From Phytophthora quininea (taxonomy: Eukaryota; Oomycota; Peronosporomycetes; Peronosporales; Peronosporaceae), in the NCBI GenBank assembly GCA_011947345.1, contig JAAVTG010000666.1, forward strand, positions 124,001 through 188,000: a stretch of DNA of 64,000 nucleotides. Direction: 5' to 3'. Positions within the stretch are counted from its first letter, which is position 1, and each line of letters opens with the position of its first letter. This document shows, one piece after another, positions 1 through 12,005 of the stretch. The position numbers were made by a program, and so were the translations under genes. The notes below the pieces were generated by a model. It was not told where the DNA came from. It ran no database searches and worked only from the letters and a program-made list of their open reading frames with translations.

Positions 1-1172
1 CAAACTTCTCGAAATCTGGAGCTGCTGGACGAAAATCACAAGCTGAACGTCGAGTTACAGAACGTAAAGCAGCTTTCTCACGACGAAACGGTGCAAGCTC
101 TGCAGATGGCGCGGCAAAAAGCAGGCAACTACGAGGCGTTAACGCTTTTGAACGAGGAGAAATACGGACTGGAAGAGCAGCTGCGACTCCTGCAGCAGCG
201 AATTGATGCTGATCAAATTGTGTTACGAGAGGAAATCGACGCGAAGGAGCAACTACTAGCAAGTCAAAATGCAAACAATTTGGCAGTTGACGAGCTGCGA
301 AGAGAAAACGAAGAGATGAAGAGGAAAGAGGAGGAGCTCCAACAAGAAATAGTTGCGCTGCGAGAGGAACTTAATCAGCTACAAACCGCCAAGCCAGATC
401 TCCCTGAAGTGGAGCAAGCCTCTGAAGCTCCTGAAGTCACTGAGGTTGACACCCAAACGGACGAGGAACACGTCAGCGTACAAGTTCTGGTTGAGACCGA
501 AGTCAAACTGGAGACTCTCCGAGACCAATTTGACGACTTCAAACACACTCAGACGGAGGTGGAGGTCGGTTTGAAGCGACTGGTCTCTCGTGAGAAGTAC
601 AAGGCGGAATCGTTCCAGAGTCAACTCAAGCTACTGCAGAACGAGAACGCCGAACTGAGCGAAAAGGTTGAAAACCTCTTCAAGGAGCTGACCAAGGAGC
701 TGGAACTAACCGACGCGCAGACTCTTGAACTGGCGGATCTCAAGACTCGCGTGCTATCTCGAGAGTCGATCTACCTACTTCGTAAAGCGCAGGATTCGCT
801 GGAGCAGACGGTGACGGCGCTGGTCGAGTCGGAGCAGTCGTCCGAGAGCACGTTCACATGTCTGCAGTGCATGCAGCTATTCGCCAGCCCCATGACGCTC
901 GCTCCCTGTGGCCACACGTACTGTGCTGCGTGTCTGGCCAAGATCGGCAGTGTCGAAATTCCGTCCTCCGTCCACTGTACAATGTGCACCACAATCAAGC
1001 TGCCTACCGAGTGCGTTTTCCCAACCACGCGCTAGCAGACCTCACAGCTCGCTTCGTCTTCCGGCAACAGAGTTTGTCGTCACTTACGAGCGTTTGTTTA
1101 TCGCTGCGCAACAGCTTCTCGAATCGGTCAACGGAGGAAGTTGCAGTCGACCACCGTAAAAGTAGCCATTAG
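1..1172 (+). CDS. Coiled-coil RING-finger protein, C-terminal part (probable E3 ubiquitin ligase)
   Basis: The frame is open from base 1, so the 5' end lies outside the window. The first ~260 visible residues are Leu/Glu/Gln-rich heptads typical of a long coiled coil. They are followed at about 860-1010 by a C3HC4 RING: CLQC, then CGHTYCAAC, then CTMC. RING domains recruit E2 enzymes, so a ubiquitin ligase role is likely; the substrate is unknown. The direct frame stops at 1035. The natural post-RING helix (FPNHALADLTARFVFRQQ) lies in the next frame and runs to the TAG at 1170-1172. One extra C in the CCC at about 1020-1022 joins the two, matching the homopolymer shortfall seen across the window. 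The family member is not identified; it could be BRE1-like or TRIM-like. Confidence 0.75.
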
Positions 1173-1229
1173 TCTCTTATAACGAGGTGTTACATTTTAT
1201 CCCCTCCATAGTAGGCAGTAAGTGCCGTA

Positions 1230-2804
1230 ATGGTCGGGACGTCTAGGAGCGTTTGTTTGGCGCTAGCGAGGCGGGAAGTGACCGGAGGAAGGGATTTAAA
1301 GTGGCGTTACCTCGACGCAGCTGCGGTCTCCACCAGGTGCTTCGACAGGAAGACGGGGGCGTCCTACTAGGCTTCTCAAGCGACGGCAACTTCCTCAGTC
1401 CGCACAGATACAGACACTTTTTGCTTTGGGGTTGTTAGATAATAACAAATTCTTGTATATTAGTCTACTCTGTCTGGAGAGATTCCTGCTACGAGGTACA
1501 ATGGAGAAGAGTCAGGTTCGCAGATTTCTACGACTGGAAAGAGGACCGAGAACTGCCAGAGGTGGCGCTGCAGCTCGGCGTGGACGGAGACTCGTCGCCC
1601 TATGGAGGTGAAGACTCGTTTAATCTTATTTAATGAGGATACGCTTTGAAAGTGTGTGCAGTAAGTACTCCTTTGGAAGTTTGGCAGAGTGTGGACGATC
1701 AATTAGTGGTCGCGCTCACGACCGAGACTTCCACTGAAGACCGAGAGAGTTCTCGACTATGCCGACTGGCTATTGCGCCGTCTCCAGTTTACGTTGAGCA
1801 AGCCCATGCTGCTGTTGTGACGAGTGTGAGGTTCCAGTTCACTCAGTACGCGCACTCACAAAAGTTGGAGAAGTGGCAATTACTGCAGTTATTGAAAGGC
1901 ACAAACAGATACAAGAATGTGTATCACTTGCTGGTCAACGCAGGAACAACGATTCGGGTGCTGGTGTTCCATGCGTGGACATGACGCAGAATGAGAGAAG
2001 ATGCGCGTCCGAGAGGTCCAGGTATCTCGCATTTTGGGCAAAGTATGTCGGAGACTGAGTTAATTTATCGGGTAGCGCTAACTAGAGTGATGTGCCTGCA
2101 TAGATCCTTGGTACTACCCGCCAGATTTCCCGACTAAAATGCGCGAAATGCGCGAGGAACGACACCCCTGCGGCATGAATTCAAGTGTAGCTGCAGGAGT
2201 TGAGGTAAACGCACTATACTGCTGAATTTATGCTGTGAGAGAACAAACATTGTGACGGTGTCTTGTCTTCCGCAGTTTCTGTGCGAGCACATTTTTGATG
2301 TTGAGCGCTTCCTCGGCGAAGTAATGGAGATATTTAAGCCCTTCCAAGGCTTCGATCTCGTCGACTACGACCTCCGACTCGTTCGGGTAATTACTGTCGA
2401 GAAGGTTTCCAGCTCGGTTGCTAATATGTGCACTCTCCTTGCTTTCTCAGGCCTGCACTGCGGAACGATCCACATTTATGACGTGCGTGATGGCTCTAGC
2501 TCCTTCACGGATGGAAATTGTGCAGGAGGGGCCGCGACAACTGCGAGTCGCTCTGTTCTTCAGCCTCGAGCTTTTCACAGGGGCACACCACATCATTCGT
2601 GCTCTGAAAGTCCCGAGCCAACAAGACATTCGACGCCTTTCAAGAACTGTGGCTGTGAAGTTTTTAAAAGACCTTGACGCTCGAGTACCTCCAGAGCCAA
2701 CAGTGTCGTCGTGGAACAACGATGCAGTTCTAAACGAACAGTCTGTGCGAGTGCTGCATAACCCCGTGTTTCCGCTCTCCATCGGATACCAAGAAAGAAA
2801 CTAA
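1230..2804 (+). CDS. Possible DCAF15-like substrate receptor, fragmentary multi-exon model
   Basis: A gene is suggested but I cannot give a clean exon model. From the ATG at 1230, adding one G to the GGGG run near 1350 lets the frame run into LLGFSSDGNFLS and HFLLWG. This resembles the LGFSxxGxxLxSY...LYWWE start of DCAF15-type WD proteins of CUL4-DDB1 ligases (from memory, not aligned by tool). Further coding-like stretches lie at about 1480-1615 (FADFYDWKEDRELPEVALQL) and 1650-1980. A clearer 3' end covers about 2280-2388 (VDYDLRLV), a GTAATT...TCTCAG intron, and 2450-2804 ending at TAA. No frame is open throughout. Alternatives are an unrelated oomycete-specific gene or a decaying one. Confidence 0.35.
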
Positions 2805-2943
2805 GACATTTTTACAGTCCAACATGAGGTGTGTGAGCTAGCTGAGCACACGCACGACCCTTTATTATTCGCGCCATGTTTCTTCGTAATGTTCATTGTG
2901 TCACCAATCTCCGAGGCGGGTTCACAAAATTGACAGATGCACT

Positions 2944-5397
2944 TTACTGGCGAGACACAAACAGCGGCCCAAACACCAGCACCGTCGTGGACAACAGTTT
3001 GATGACCACGTGGAGCGCCGGCCCGGCCGTGTCCTTGAACGGATCGCCAACCGTGTCGCCAGTGACTGCGGCCTTGTGCGCTTCGCTGCCCTTGCCTCCA
3101 AAGTTGCCCAGTTCGACGTACTTCTTGGCATTATCCCACGCACCGCCGACGTTGTCAAGGAACAGAGCCATCATGATACCAGTGACGGTGCCAAACATGA
3201 GGTAGCCAGCCAGTGCTTCAGCTCCCAGCAGCGGCTTGCCTTGATACTCTCCAATCTAAACCATACACCCAGAGTCAATCATTGCTACAAGAGAAACAAA
3301 AGGAAAGACTGCACGTACCACTCGGAAGATGAGCCCAACAGACACAGGCATCAAGACAGCCAGCAGACCAGGGAAGCGCATTTGCTTCAAGGCAGCTTTG
3401 GTCACTAGCGCAACGCACGTGCGATAGTCCGGTTTCGCCTTGTACTCCATGATTCCTGGGTACAGCTCAAACTGGTGGCGAACCTCATTGACCACTTCGC
3501 CAGCAGTCTCCCCACAGCAGCCACAGCAAGACCCGTGAAGAAGAAGACCATCATCGTACCCAGTAGCCCTCCAATCAAGACCTCAACTGTAGCAATGTCT
3601 ACAGTGGTAAATTTACGACCCGCAAATTCCGAGAACTCGTCCATGAAAGCGCCAAACAGAACGAAGCAGGCGAGAGCAGCCGAGCCGATCGAGTAGCCCT
3701 TCGTAATGGCCTTCGTCACATTGCCAGCAGCATCCAGTTTGTCTGTAGCGTCACGCACAAACTCTGGTTGACGACTCATCTCAGCAATGCCACCAGCATT
3801 GTCTGCAATAGGGCCATAGTTGTTCATGGCAAGCACAAAAACCGCTGACGAAAGCATTCCCATGGTGGCTACAGCTGTACCAAAGAGACCAGCATGACGG
3901 TTCCCATCCCCACCAATACCAGAGCTAGCACCCAAATGGTAGGCACTGATGACTGCAAAACTCACCATAAGAGTGGGGATAACAGTCGACTTCATGCCGA
4001 CAGCCACTCCAGTGATAATATTCGTGCCGTGACCTGTAGTACTGGCCTTCGCGATGCTACGCACTGGCGGATGCGCGTAGTCTGTGTAGTACTGCGTCGA
4101 CTTGACAAACACGTAAGCTGTGAGCATCCCCACCACACCACAGAGGAAAAAGTTGATCCAAGCCGAAGGATGCTCAGGTGTATACAGCAGCCAGCGCGTG
4201 GTCACAGCGAAGCCACCCAAAGCCAGCGCCAGCGACACATTGTACCCGGTCTGCAGGGTGGCCATCGGGTTGTGCTCGGGGTGCGAAGCTTCGACGTCTG
4301 ACGGCGCCTTCACCATCAAAATACCGGCGCTACTGACAGCAATATCAAACGCATGCACAACAACTGGGAAGAACACGAACGCCACGGGGTACGGCAACTG
4401 AGCTTCGCGCGCCAAAGTGCCACCCAGAATCATCGCCCCGATGATCTCTGCAGCCACCGACTCGAACACATCAGCACTACTGCCGACACAGTCCCCAACC
4501 ATATCTCCCACTAGATCCGCAATAACGGCAGGATTACGGGGTCGTCTTCTGGAATCCCAACCTCCACTTTCCCCACGAGATCCGCCCCCACGTCTGCCGC
4601 CTTGGTGTAAATTCCTCCTCCCAATTGCATGAACAGCGCCACGAAAGACGCCCCAAAGCCGTACCCGACCATGAGCAATGGGATCTCTGTAGGCCTCAGC
4701 AGCGACCCGAACAGCATGTACAGCGTCACGTACAACGTGCTGACTCCCCCACACAGAGCGTGATGTCCAGCACGGCCGAGAAGGCCCCTCCCCTGAAACA
4801 CACCAGTAGTGCCTCTCCATAGGAGCGTCTAGCAGCACTAGCCACTCGAATATTGGACCTGGCAGAGACCCACATACTCACGTAGCCAGCAGCTGCCGAG
4901 CAGACTGCCCCCACGAGGAATGCAGCCGATGCTACTAGCCCCAACGTAAAGTTGCCGAGCTTCTCCACCCCTGAACTAAGCGTTGAACTGGGTCTGAGTG
5001 CGTAGCTGAAGAAAATCAGGGCGGCAATGCCCAGCGCAATCCTGGCGATGGCCGTGTACTGGATGCGTAGGAATCCCTCGGCTCCTTGGCGGATAGGTGT
5101 CGCCACCTCCTGCATCTCGCTGGAGCCGCCGTCCCTGGCCAGCACCCAGTGGCTCAGGTACAGCGAGAAGATGGCGCCGTAGCCGCAGATGGTGAAGACC
5201 AGGAAGATGGGGCGGAAGCTGCCGCCGACCAGCAGGAGCAGAACCCCCAGGCAGGACACGGCAATCAGCGGCTTCTGCAGGTCCAGGCGACGCGCGTAGG
5301 CCAGCGCTGCAGACGCAGGGCCGTCCACGTCGCCACTGGCAGGAGGCTCCTCGGGGCTCAGCCCGAACTCGATGTCTAGCACAGACTTCTCGCGCAT
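2944..5397 (-). CDS. Membrane proton-pumping pyrophosphatase, K+-independent (type II) class
   Basis: This enzyme hydrolyses pyrophosphate to pump protons into an acidic compartment (vacuole, acidocalcisome or Golgi). Exon 1 is 5397-3319, a 63-nt GT-AG intron is 3318-3256, and exon 2 is 3255-2944. The substrate motif [11 protein letters not shown] is intact at about 4600. It is followed by [27 protein letters not shown], the second Asp-rich catalytic region. The sequence [19 protein letters not shown] has Lys where K+-dependent enzymes have Ala, which marks the K+-independent class. Many hydrophobic segments fit the usual ~16 membrane helices. The frame breaks three times, each repaired by one base in a C run on the + strand: about 4745-4749, 4538-4541 and 3510-3513. 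The start at 5397 begins with MREKSVLD. The gene is divergent from the acyl-CoA dehydrogenase. Confidence 0.93.
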
Positions 5398-5621
5398 GGT
5401 TCACTTGCTGCGTGCGGCTTGGTCCGACCTTGGGCGATTTGCTGACTGACACGCGGAGGCTTCAACGTGTTTTGGGCTAAAGCTTTGGTGGTTTTAGCTA
5501 TTTTTCTACTAATTAACTACGGAGAAAAACAGTTTTTGCATCTAATCTTTGTTGCTGATGCCAATTTGAAGTTGCGGGGTTGTTGCTTGAAGTTGCTCCA
5601 CTCTCCAATTGGCGCTGTACG
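5398..5621. promoter_or_regulatory. Shared divergent promoter region of pyrophosphatase and acyl-CoA dehydrogenase
   Basis: These 224 bases separate two start codons that point away from each other, so both 5' leaders and promoters must lie here. The middle is AT-rich (about 5480-5560). I see no confident oomycete initiator match. Confidence 0.5.
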
Positions 5622-6953
5622 ATGCTGGCCCGCCGCGCTCTCCGTCCGACCCGCCGCTTCCTGACGCGGTTGGAGTCGACTGTGCCCCCGCTGACGCAGC
5701 TCTCGGAGGAAGAGACGATGTTCAAAGACACGGTGGCCAAGTTCGCGGCCGACGTGGTGGCTCCGCACGTTCGCTCGATGGACACGAAGGGGAGATGGAC
5801 CACTCGATCACCAAGGGGCTGTTCGAGAACGGCCTGCTGTCGGTGGAGATCCCTGCGGACTACGGAGGCAGCGAGGCCTCCTTCATGAGCCTCTGCCTGA
5901 CGATCGAGGAGCTGTCCAAGGTGGATCCGGTCGTGGGGCTGCTCTGCGACCTGCAGAACACGGTCGTCAACAACGTCTTCCTGGTAGAGTGGAGAGATCA
6001 AGTACTTCCTATTGTTTTATTTAATGGCTTTGTTTGTTGTAGGTGCACGGCACAGACGCGCAGAAGGAAAAATATCTACCGAGGTTGAGCACCGACATGG
6101 TAAGAGAAAGATAATTGCACATCGAGTTAAATTTGCTGACACCCCTTTTTAGATTGGCAGCTTTTGTCTGAGCGAGGCAGGCTCTGGGAGCGACGCCTTT
6201 GCACTCAAGACGAAGGCTGAAGTGTCGGCGGATGGAAGTTACTACTCCATCATGGGACAGAAGATGTGGATCTCCAATGCCGAGTATTCCGGAGTGTACC
6301 TTGTCTTCGCCAATGTGGACCCGTCCAAGGGATACAAGGGCATTACCTGTTTCATCGTGGACCGTGAGATGGAAGGTCTGGAGATCGGCAAGCCCGAGGA
6401 GAAGTTGGGGATCCGTGCGTCATCCACCTGCCCCGTCACGCTGACGAATGTGAAGGTGCCTAAGGAGAACGTTCTAGGAGAGGTCGGCAAGGGCTACAAG
6501 ATCGCCATCAGTACGCTGAACGAAGGACGCATTGGCATCGCGTCGCAAATGCTGGGGCTGGCGCAGGGCGTGTACGACCAGACGATGCCCTACTTGTTTG
6601 AGCGCCAGCAGTTCGGCACGGCGATTGGCGAGTTCCAGGCGATGCAGCATCAGTACGCAGAGACTGCCCTGGACATTGAGACGGCGCGCTTGCTCGTCTA
6701 CAACGCAGCGCGACTGAAAGACGCCGGTCTTCCGTTCGTCAAGCAAGCTGCCATGGCCAAACTACATGCGTCCCGGGTGGCTGAGAAAACAGCGTCGAAG
6801 TGTATTGAATTGCTGGGAGGGATCGGCTTCACCAAGTATTTGTACGCCGAAAAGTTCTACCGCGACGCCAAGATCGGAGCCATCTACGAAGGCACCAGCA
6901 ACATGCAGCTCACGACAATTGCGAAGCTCCTTTCGGAAGAGTACAAGAAGTAG
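5622..6953 (+). CDS. Mitochondrial short/branched-chain acyl-CoA dehydrogenase
   Basis: This FAD enzyme oxidises short or branched acyl-CoA in mitochondria (isoleucine/valine catabolism or beta-oxidation). The start [19 protein letters not shown] is Arg-rich, a good mitochondrial presequence. Exons are 5622-5983, 6043-6099 and 6153-6953; both introns are phase 0 (59 and 53 nt). The acyl-CoA dehydrogenase signature [17 protein letters not shown] begins exon 3. The flavin-binding region follows, and [10 protein letters not shown] near the C-terminus holds the catalytic Glu as in SCAD/SBCAD. The ending [10 protein letters not shown] also resembles SBCAD. Exon 1 shifts frame at the GGGG at 5789-5792; one added G joins MDTKG to [21 protein letters not shown] is the closest family by eye, but substrate cannot be read from sequence. 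Confidence 0.93.
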
Positions 6954-7541
6954 TTGGCTGTGTTCTGGAGAATTCAATTCAGACTTGAGTCTTCCTTTTG
7001 CGATGTCAAATCTGTTGACTAGAATGTTACGCTAAGAGGCTTCATGTGATGAAGACCTGCGTCGCGCTTGGGGATATCTGCGATCTGAAGTCCCACCTTC
7101 CGTTTCCTCAGCCAATTTGGTGGCCTGCTGTGGACACCTCACCCCTCTCGATGATATTCTCGTTGAGATTATCTGCTGACTTCACTTGGCATTTGAGCTG
7201 CGGAGGCCCGGGGTATTCACCCTCTTCGTCGATTTTGGTAGTGTCAGCGCGGCTGCTCTTCACTTTGTTCGCAGTCGTCTGCGTCTCTTTCAACCGAAAT
7301 GCTTTCGGAACGGGCATCAGTCCCATGATAAACACGGTTGATATCAGCAGTGCACACGACAGAAAACATAGTACGCGGCTGCAGACATATGCACGAGATA
7401 CGACAAGGACATCATCACTAGGCTGCTCACCAGCACAACACACACCGAGCCAAAGATCCACGGAGACTCCTGGAAGTCGGTAGACACATTGCGGATGAGG
7501 AAGGATAGATACACCCCATCACAAGCAGAATTCCCTTCCAA

Positions 7542-7567
7542 CTGAAAGAGCTCGGAAGCTCTTTCAG
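7542..7567. repeat. Perfect 11-bp inverted repeat at the pseudogene deletion junction
   Basis: CTGAAAGAGCT, then CGGA, then AGCTCTTTCAG form a perfect 11-bp stem with a 4-nt loop. It sits where the GPCR pseudogene jumps from the ectodomain (KELPSSFS) to a late membrane helix (WKGILL). Confidence 0.8.
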
Positions 7568-8349
7568 CAGCAATGATGCAAATTTGGCGAGGTGTAGACT
7601 GGGAAAGTCAGCATCGACCGTAGTCTTCACGCCGTAGTCTTTCTCTCCGTAGCTCGCAGTTGAAAGCTTTACATGGTCCGGATCGTCCGAGGTAGAAATA
7701 CTCGATCGATTTGCCTTTTGTGGCAACGTGGAAAGGATCAGGCTCGAAATGGTAGAATAACACTGGACTACCAGTCTTCACAGCGGTTGACGCGTAGCCA
7801 TTCACTCCATAGTACCCGAGGAAGCAAAAGTACGTTGGGATGTTAATGTTGTCCAACACCGCTTGAAAGTAGCCTCGATCGTACCCGGGAACCATCAACG
7901 CGACCACCAAACATTTTTTACCTGCAGCCTCTCGAAGTGTACACGCCTCGGTGCGTTCACAGTTATCCTTACAGCCCATGAAGCCGTCCTCACAGTAGCT
8001 TAGAGTTGGAGGGTTGTACGCTGGGAAGCGCAAAGAAATAAATTCAGGCGCACTATACACTGTACTATTTCTTCTGCAATGATGGCCAGCGCCATCGAAG
8101 CGAGCGAATGCGAATCCCAGTCGCTTCGATCCAACACGAATGTGCCATTCACCTTGCCTCGTGTCGTACTCTGACTGTCCTGGTTCGCACCATAAAATGT
8201 CTCCTTTGTGGGAACGCAGTTTCCGTACACGCTTCACTCTACTTCTTACTGCTTTTGTGCGCTTTTCAAGTAGAGCGGCTACAAGGTTTCGTTGCTTGTC
8301 GGAGGCTTGACAGCAGAAGTCACACAGCGAATGTCTTCAGTTAAAGCAG

Positions 8350-8608
8350 GAGTGTGTACGTCAACGCACGTTCACGTGGAGATGCGGGCGCTTAGCGCAG
8401 TGTCGACGTAGCAGGTTTGTTTCAACGAAAGGTACAAGGTTGGTGACGTCGGGTACTTCAGCCTCTCAAGGCTCTGTACGACGCACCAATTTGTGCTTGA
8501 CGGAGGCAACGCAACTCCACCCCATTTTCCGGATTTCTGGAAACACTACAATACAAGCAACCTTGTTGTCCATGCTTTAAGTGCCGTGCCATTGAAGGCC
8601 AACCGATG
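8350..8608 (+). other. Inverted block of the GPCR pseudogene
   Basis: On the plus strand this reads GVCTSTHVHVEM, then VGYFSLSRLCTTHQFVLDGG, then FPDFWKHYNTSN. It aligns with the start of exon 2 of the intact receptor, which is on the minus strand. The block is both inverted and out of order relative to its flanks. Confidence 0.8.
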
Positions 8609-9085
8609 AAGTTCGTGGGTCTTCAATCTGACGCATTTCAACACGTGAGAGGTATCCTCAAATGCTCTAGCTAACATGTATTCACTATGATACTCGATAT
8701 CGAGGGAATTTTAGCGCTGGCTACAAGATGGACGAACGAGTCGGCCACTGGTGTCGCGATCCTTGCTGGAAACATTTAGATCCGCTTCAATCTGCGCCAC
8801 CCACGCTTCGTCGAGACAAGTGCCTAGAAGCAATTGGGTCCGACTGGGTATGTTCCTATGACTTCCGCACACCAGAGGATGGAAGTGCTAGCGAAGAAAA
8901 TATACAGCCGCAGCATCGACGTCCACATAAAGCGGTTTAAATGCTGACCGCTAATTGTCAAGGCATATCCCCGGAAAAAAATATCTTGTCTAGTGGACAG
9001 TTTAATTGAGTTGAGAGGACTTTAGGTGATCGCAAGATAATGGTGAAGTAGGCTTGATTTTGTCTTGTATTGCACATTATATCGG

Positions 9086-11933
9086 CTATTGCGTGGTGTC
9101 TGAGGAGTTGGTAGTGTAGTTGTTGTTGGTCGGTTTTACTTGGTACTTCTGTGAAGATATCTCGACATCGGTTTCGGTCGCGTTCGTAATGATGCGCGTG
9201 GAGCCAGGAGGTTGGCTGTTCCTGCTCCTGACGCTGGCCATGCTGCTCTGGCTGACACTTCCCACTTCTTTCAGCCGGAATATCTTCGGCACCAACATGA
9301 GTCCCATGATCAACATCGTGCAGATGAGCAGCACGCACGCGAGGAAAATGTAGTAGGTGGGAGCGGGCATCTTTACCAGATACGACATGGGCATCATCAC
9401 AAGACTGCCCACGAGCACGACGCAGACCGAGCCGAAGATCCACGGAGACTCCTGGAAATCCACCGACACGTTGCGGATAAGGAAGGACAAGTACAGTCCG
9501 ATCATGAGCAGAATCATCTTCCAGAAGATCAGCAACGCCGTGAAGATGAAACTCGACGAGTTGCAGGAAATGCGGTCGACAGTTCCTCGGAATTCGCTCG
9601 CCTCCTCGGAAGTGACAGTCGGTTTGGGAAAATCAGCTGCAAACCACGCCACGAAGATGACGATGTCGCCGACGTAGAAGATCGCGAGGATTTTGAGAAT
9701 CTGCAGGATCGTGATTTTGACGCGCTTCATCGCTGCTTTCATGAACACTCGGTAGACTCGCAGGGACTTGATCACGAGTGCGCCGAAAATTGTCGTGAAC
9801 CCCAGAGTGACCAACACAGGTCGAACCCCGCATAGCGCTTCGGTTGGACGACCAGCGTACGCGACCGAGGCCCCGGTCGTGAAGAATCCGCCAAAAATCA
9901 TCAGCAACAGCATTTCGTACTGCGACCGGCGGATAATCGGCGCGTCGCGATGTTTATACACGAGAATCGCAGCGGCTACGAGCACTACCGCTGCGATTGC
10001 TGCAAACGCCGCCAGGGCAGCAAAAGACGGCGACGACGTTGGCATGTACTCGCAGTCGATCTTCAGCGTGGCTGGTAAATTCTCGCCACTTTCGCATTCG
10101 GCAGAAAAGCGAGGGTCCGTCGCGTTGGCTAGATTCCAGTGGTACGTGACTGTCCGGTAGGCGTCCGAGGCGCAGTCGGACACGCTGTAGTCGTAGAAGG
10201 TGGAGTCGCAAGGCGGCTTCTCGGTGATCCAGTCTGCCCAGATATGAGGGTTGTCGTTGATCCAGTCGCACGATCGACTCGTGTTGATGGCGCCGGGCAA
10301 CGTAGCGATTCCTCCGTCGCAGGTGTTGGGCAAACTTGCATCGCCGGGGTTCGGCTCCTTCCACGCAAAGCTAATCTGTCGGTAAGTGCTGTTGCATCCT
10401 GTGACGTTGCTGACAATGTTTTCGTCAAATGTACACAATGGCAGTCGGTCCAGCCACTCGCTCCAGGTGTCATAATTCGCCTGCACCCAGTCGCAGGCTG
10501 CTCGAAAATACGGCTCGGGCACGGCGGCATCCCCCGATATGTTCCCATATCTACCGAGGAGGTCGTTAATGTCACTGTCAGTAAGAGTGAGCTTGGCGAA
10601 GAGCGACCCGATCGGCAGATCCTTCACGAGAGAAGCCGCGAATTTGGTGAGCTGCAGACTCGGGTAGTCTACATTCAAAGGATTCGACGTCTTCTTCCCG
10701 TAGCCATTTTCACCGTAGGTTCCAGTCGAAAGCTTAACGCGGTCGGGGTCAGTGCGTGGCAGGAACACCCGGTCGAATTGGCCCTTGTGCGTGACGTGAA
10801 AGAGATCTGGTTCGTAATGGTAGAACAATACCGGAGAACCGCTCGCTACAGCGTCCGAGGCGTATTTTTCCAGCCCGCCGTAGCCGATGAAGCAGAAGTA
10901 GGCGGGGATGTCAATGTTGTCGAGCACAGCTTGAAAGTAGCCTTGGTCATACCCAGGAATCATCATCGCAACCATCAAACAATTTTTGCCTGCAGCCTCG
11001 CGTAGTGTACATGCCCATGTTCGCTCGCAGTCGTCCAGGCAGCCCAGAGTTCCATCAGGACAGTACTTTGTGGCTGGAGGATAGTAAGTCGAGTTCGCTT
11101 TGAATTTAGCAGCGCTGAGGCTGTCGATCAAGGGATCGCTGATCTTGTAGTGCTTCCAAAAATCGGGGAAGTACGGCGGAGTCGCGTTGCCACCGTCGAG
11201 CACGAATTGATGCGTGGTGTACAGTCCAGATAGTCCAAAGTAGCCGACACCCCCAGCGATGTAGCTTTCGTTCATGTACATACGAAGAGTAGACATGGTG
11301 CTGGACGTCCAAACCTCGACATTGACGTGCGATGGCGTGCACACACCCATTCCAACCGACGACATTCGCTGTGTAGTGCCTGCTCCTCCAACCCCACTGA
11401 TGAAAGAAACCTTGTACCCGCTCTGTAGCAATATACGGAGGAAAAAAGTTAGCACTTTCTTGGTAGCGCGAAGATGAACGAATACGTACAACTTCTTCTG
11501 CCACGATAGCAAGCACTATCGTGGCTAGTGCATGTGTATCCCAGCCACATAGATCCATGATGAGAGTGCCATCAATGTCGCCTTTTGTCGTTCCTTGGGC
11601 GTCCTGGTCAGCTCCAAAGTACTGCTGTCCAGCAGGCATGCAGCTGTCGGCGAAGGCTAATCTTGACGCCGTACGCGGGTCCTTGACTTTGTATCTGGAG
11701 AATCGGAGTGCCGGCTGAAGGAACGGATAGACCAGTCGTCCACTGGAGTCGCGTTCCTGGCTGGAAATGCCTCGCGCAGCTTCCATTTGTTTGACCCACG
11801 CGTTGTCAAGACAGGTACCGAGGAATCGGTTTGGGCCGACTGGGTACGATGCATCAGCAAAAGAAATAAAATATTGGGCCGTCGCGATCACGAGCAGGAA
11901 GACCCACGGAATTCCTCTGGAAGAATTCATCAC
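9086..11933 (-). CDS. Class C (GABA-B/metabotropic-like) seven-transmembrane receptor with extracellular binding domain
   Basis: Exon 1 is 11933-11490, a 67-nt phase-0 intron is 11489-11423, and exon 2 is 11422-9086, giving 926 residues. Residues 1-27 (MMNSSRGIPWVFLLVIATAQ) form a signal peptide. The large Cys-containing ectodomain includes GWDTHALATIVLAIVAEE, joined across the intron to GYKVSF. To my eye this resembles bacterial OpuAC-type solute-binding proteins; that is an inference. Two short repeats around CDWVQANYDTWSEW and CDWINDNPHIWADW precede the membrane. Seven helices follow from about 10030 to 9290, including KSLRVYRVFMKAAMKRVKIT and FQESPWIFGSVCVVLVGS, the 7tm_3 region. The tail is Ser/Thr-rich and cytosolic. 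The ligand is unknown. Unlike its neighbours, this gene needs no frame correction. Confidence 0.9.
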
Positions 11934-11992
11934 TCACTTGATAGCCGGCAAAGTGGTCGCAGTGTGATATCTGTCTACCGGTGGACCAACTT

Positions 11993-12005
11993 GAAAATGG
12001 CAATG
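11993..12005 (-). promoter_or_regulatory. Weak oomycete initiator-like element upstream of the GPCR
   Basis: Read on the minus strand, CATTGCCATTTTC lies about 60 bases before the receptor start. It resembles the oomycete initiator CATTYYNCAWTTT but is one base shorter. Offered as a candidate only. Confidence 0.25.

Larger units (their letters stand above)
7108..8880 (-). pseudogene. Scrambled pseudogene of a class C GPCR, with an inverted internal block
   Basis: This is a broken relative of the intact receptor at 9086-11933. Minus-strand pieces match its N-terminus (about 8870-8720), the end of exon 1 (about 8230-8060), the middle ectodomain (8030-7570, including GYFQAVLDNINIPTYFCFLG) and the last membrane helices plus tail (7550-7108, including FLIRNVSTDFQESPWIFGSV). 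The block that should follow exon 1 (TTHQFVLDGGNATPP...FPDFWKHY) lies instead at about 8350-8608 on the plus strand, inverted and moved upstream. About 1 kb corresponding to the membrane-proximal ectodomain and the first helices is missing, with the junction near 7550. Several frames are needed. The rearrangement cannot be explained by homopolymer errors, so the copy is dead. Confidence 0.85.

Noticed and set aside
4530..4750. Programmed ribosomal frameshifting in the pyrophosphatase
   Set aside because: The same kind of single-base run shortfall occurs in many unrelated genes, and no slippery-site plus structure pattern is shared.
10139..11005. 288-residue open frame on the plus strand
   Set aside because: It is the complement of the GPCR ectodomain, which has motifs, a signal peptide and a proper intron; the plus frame has none.
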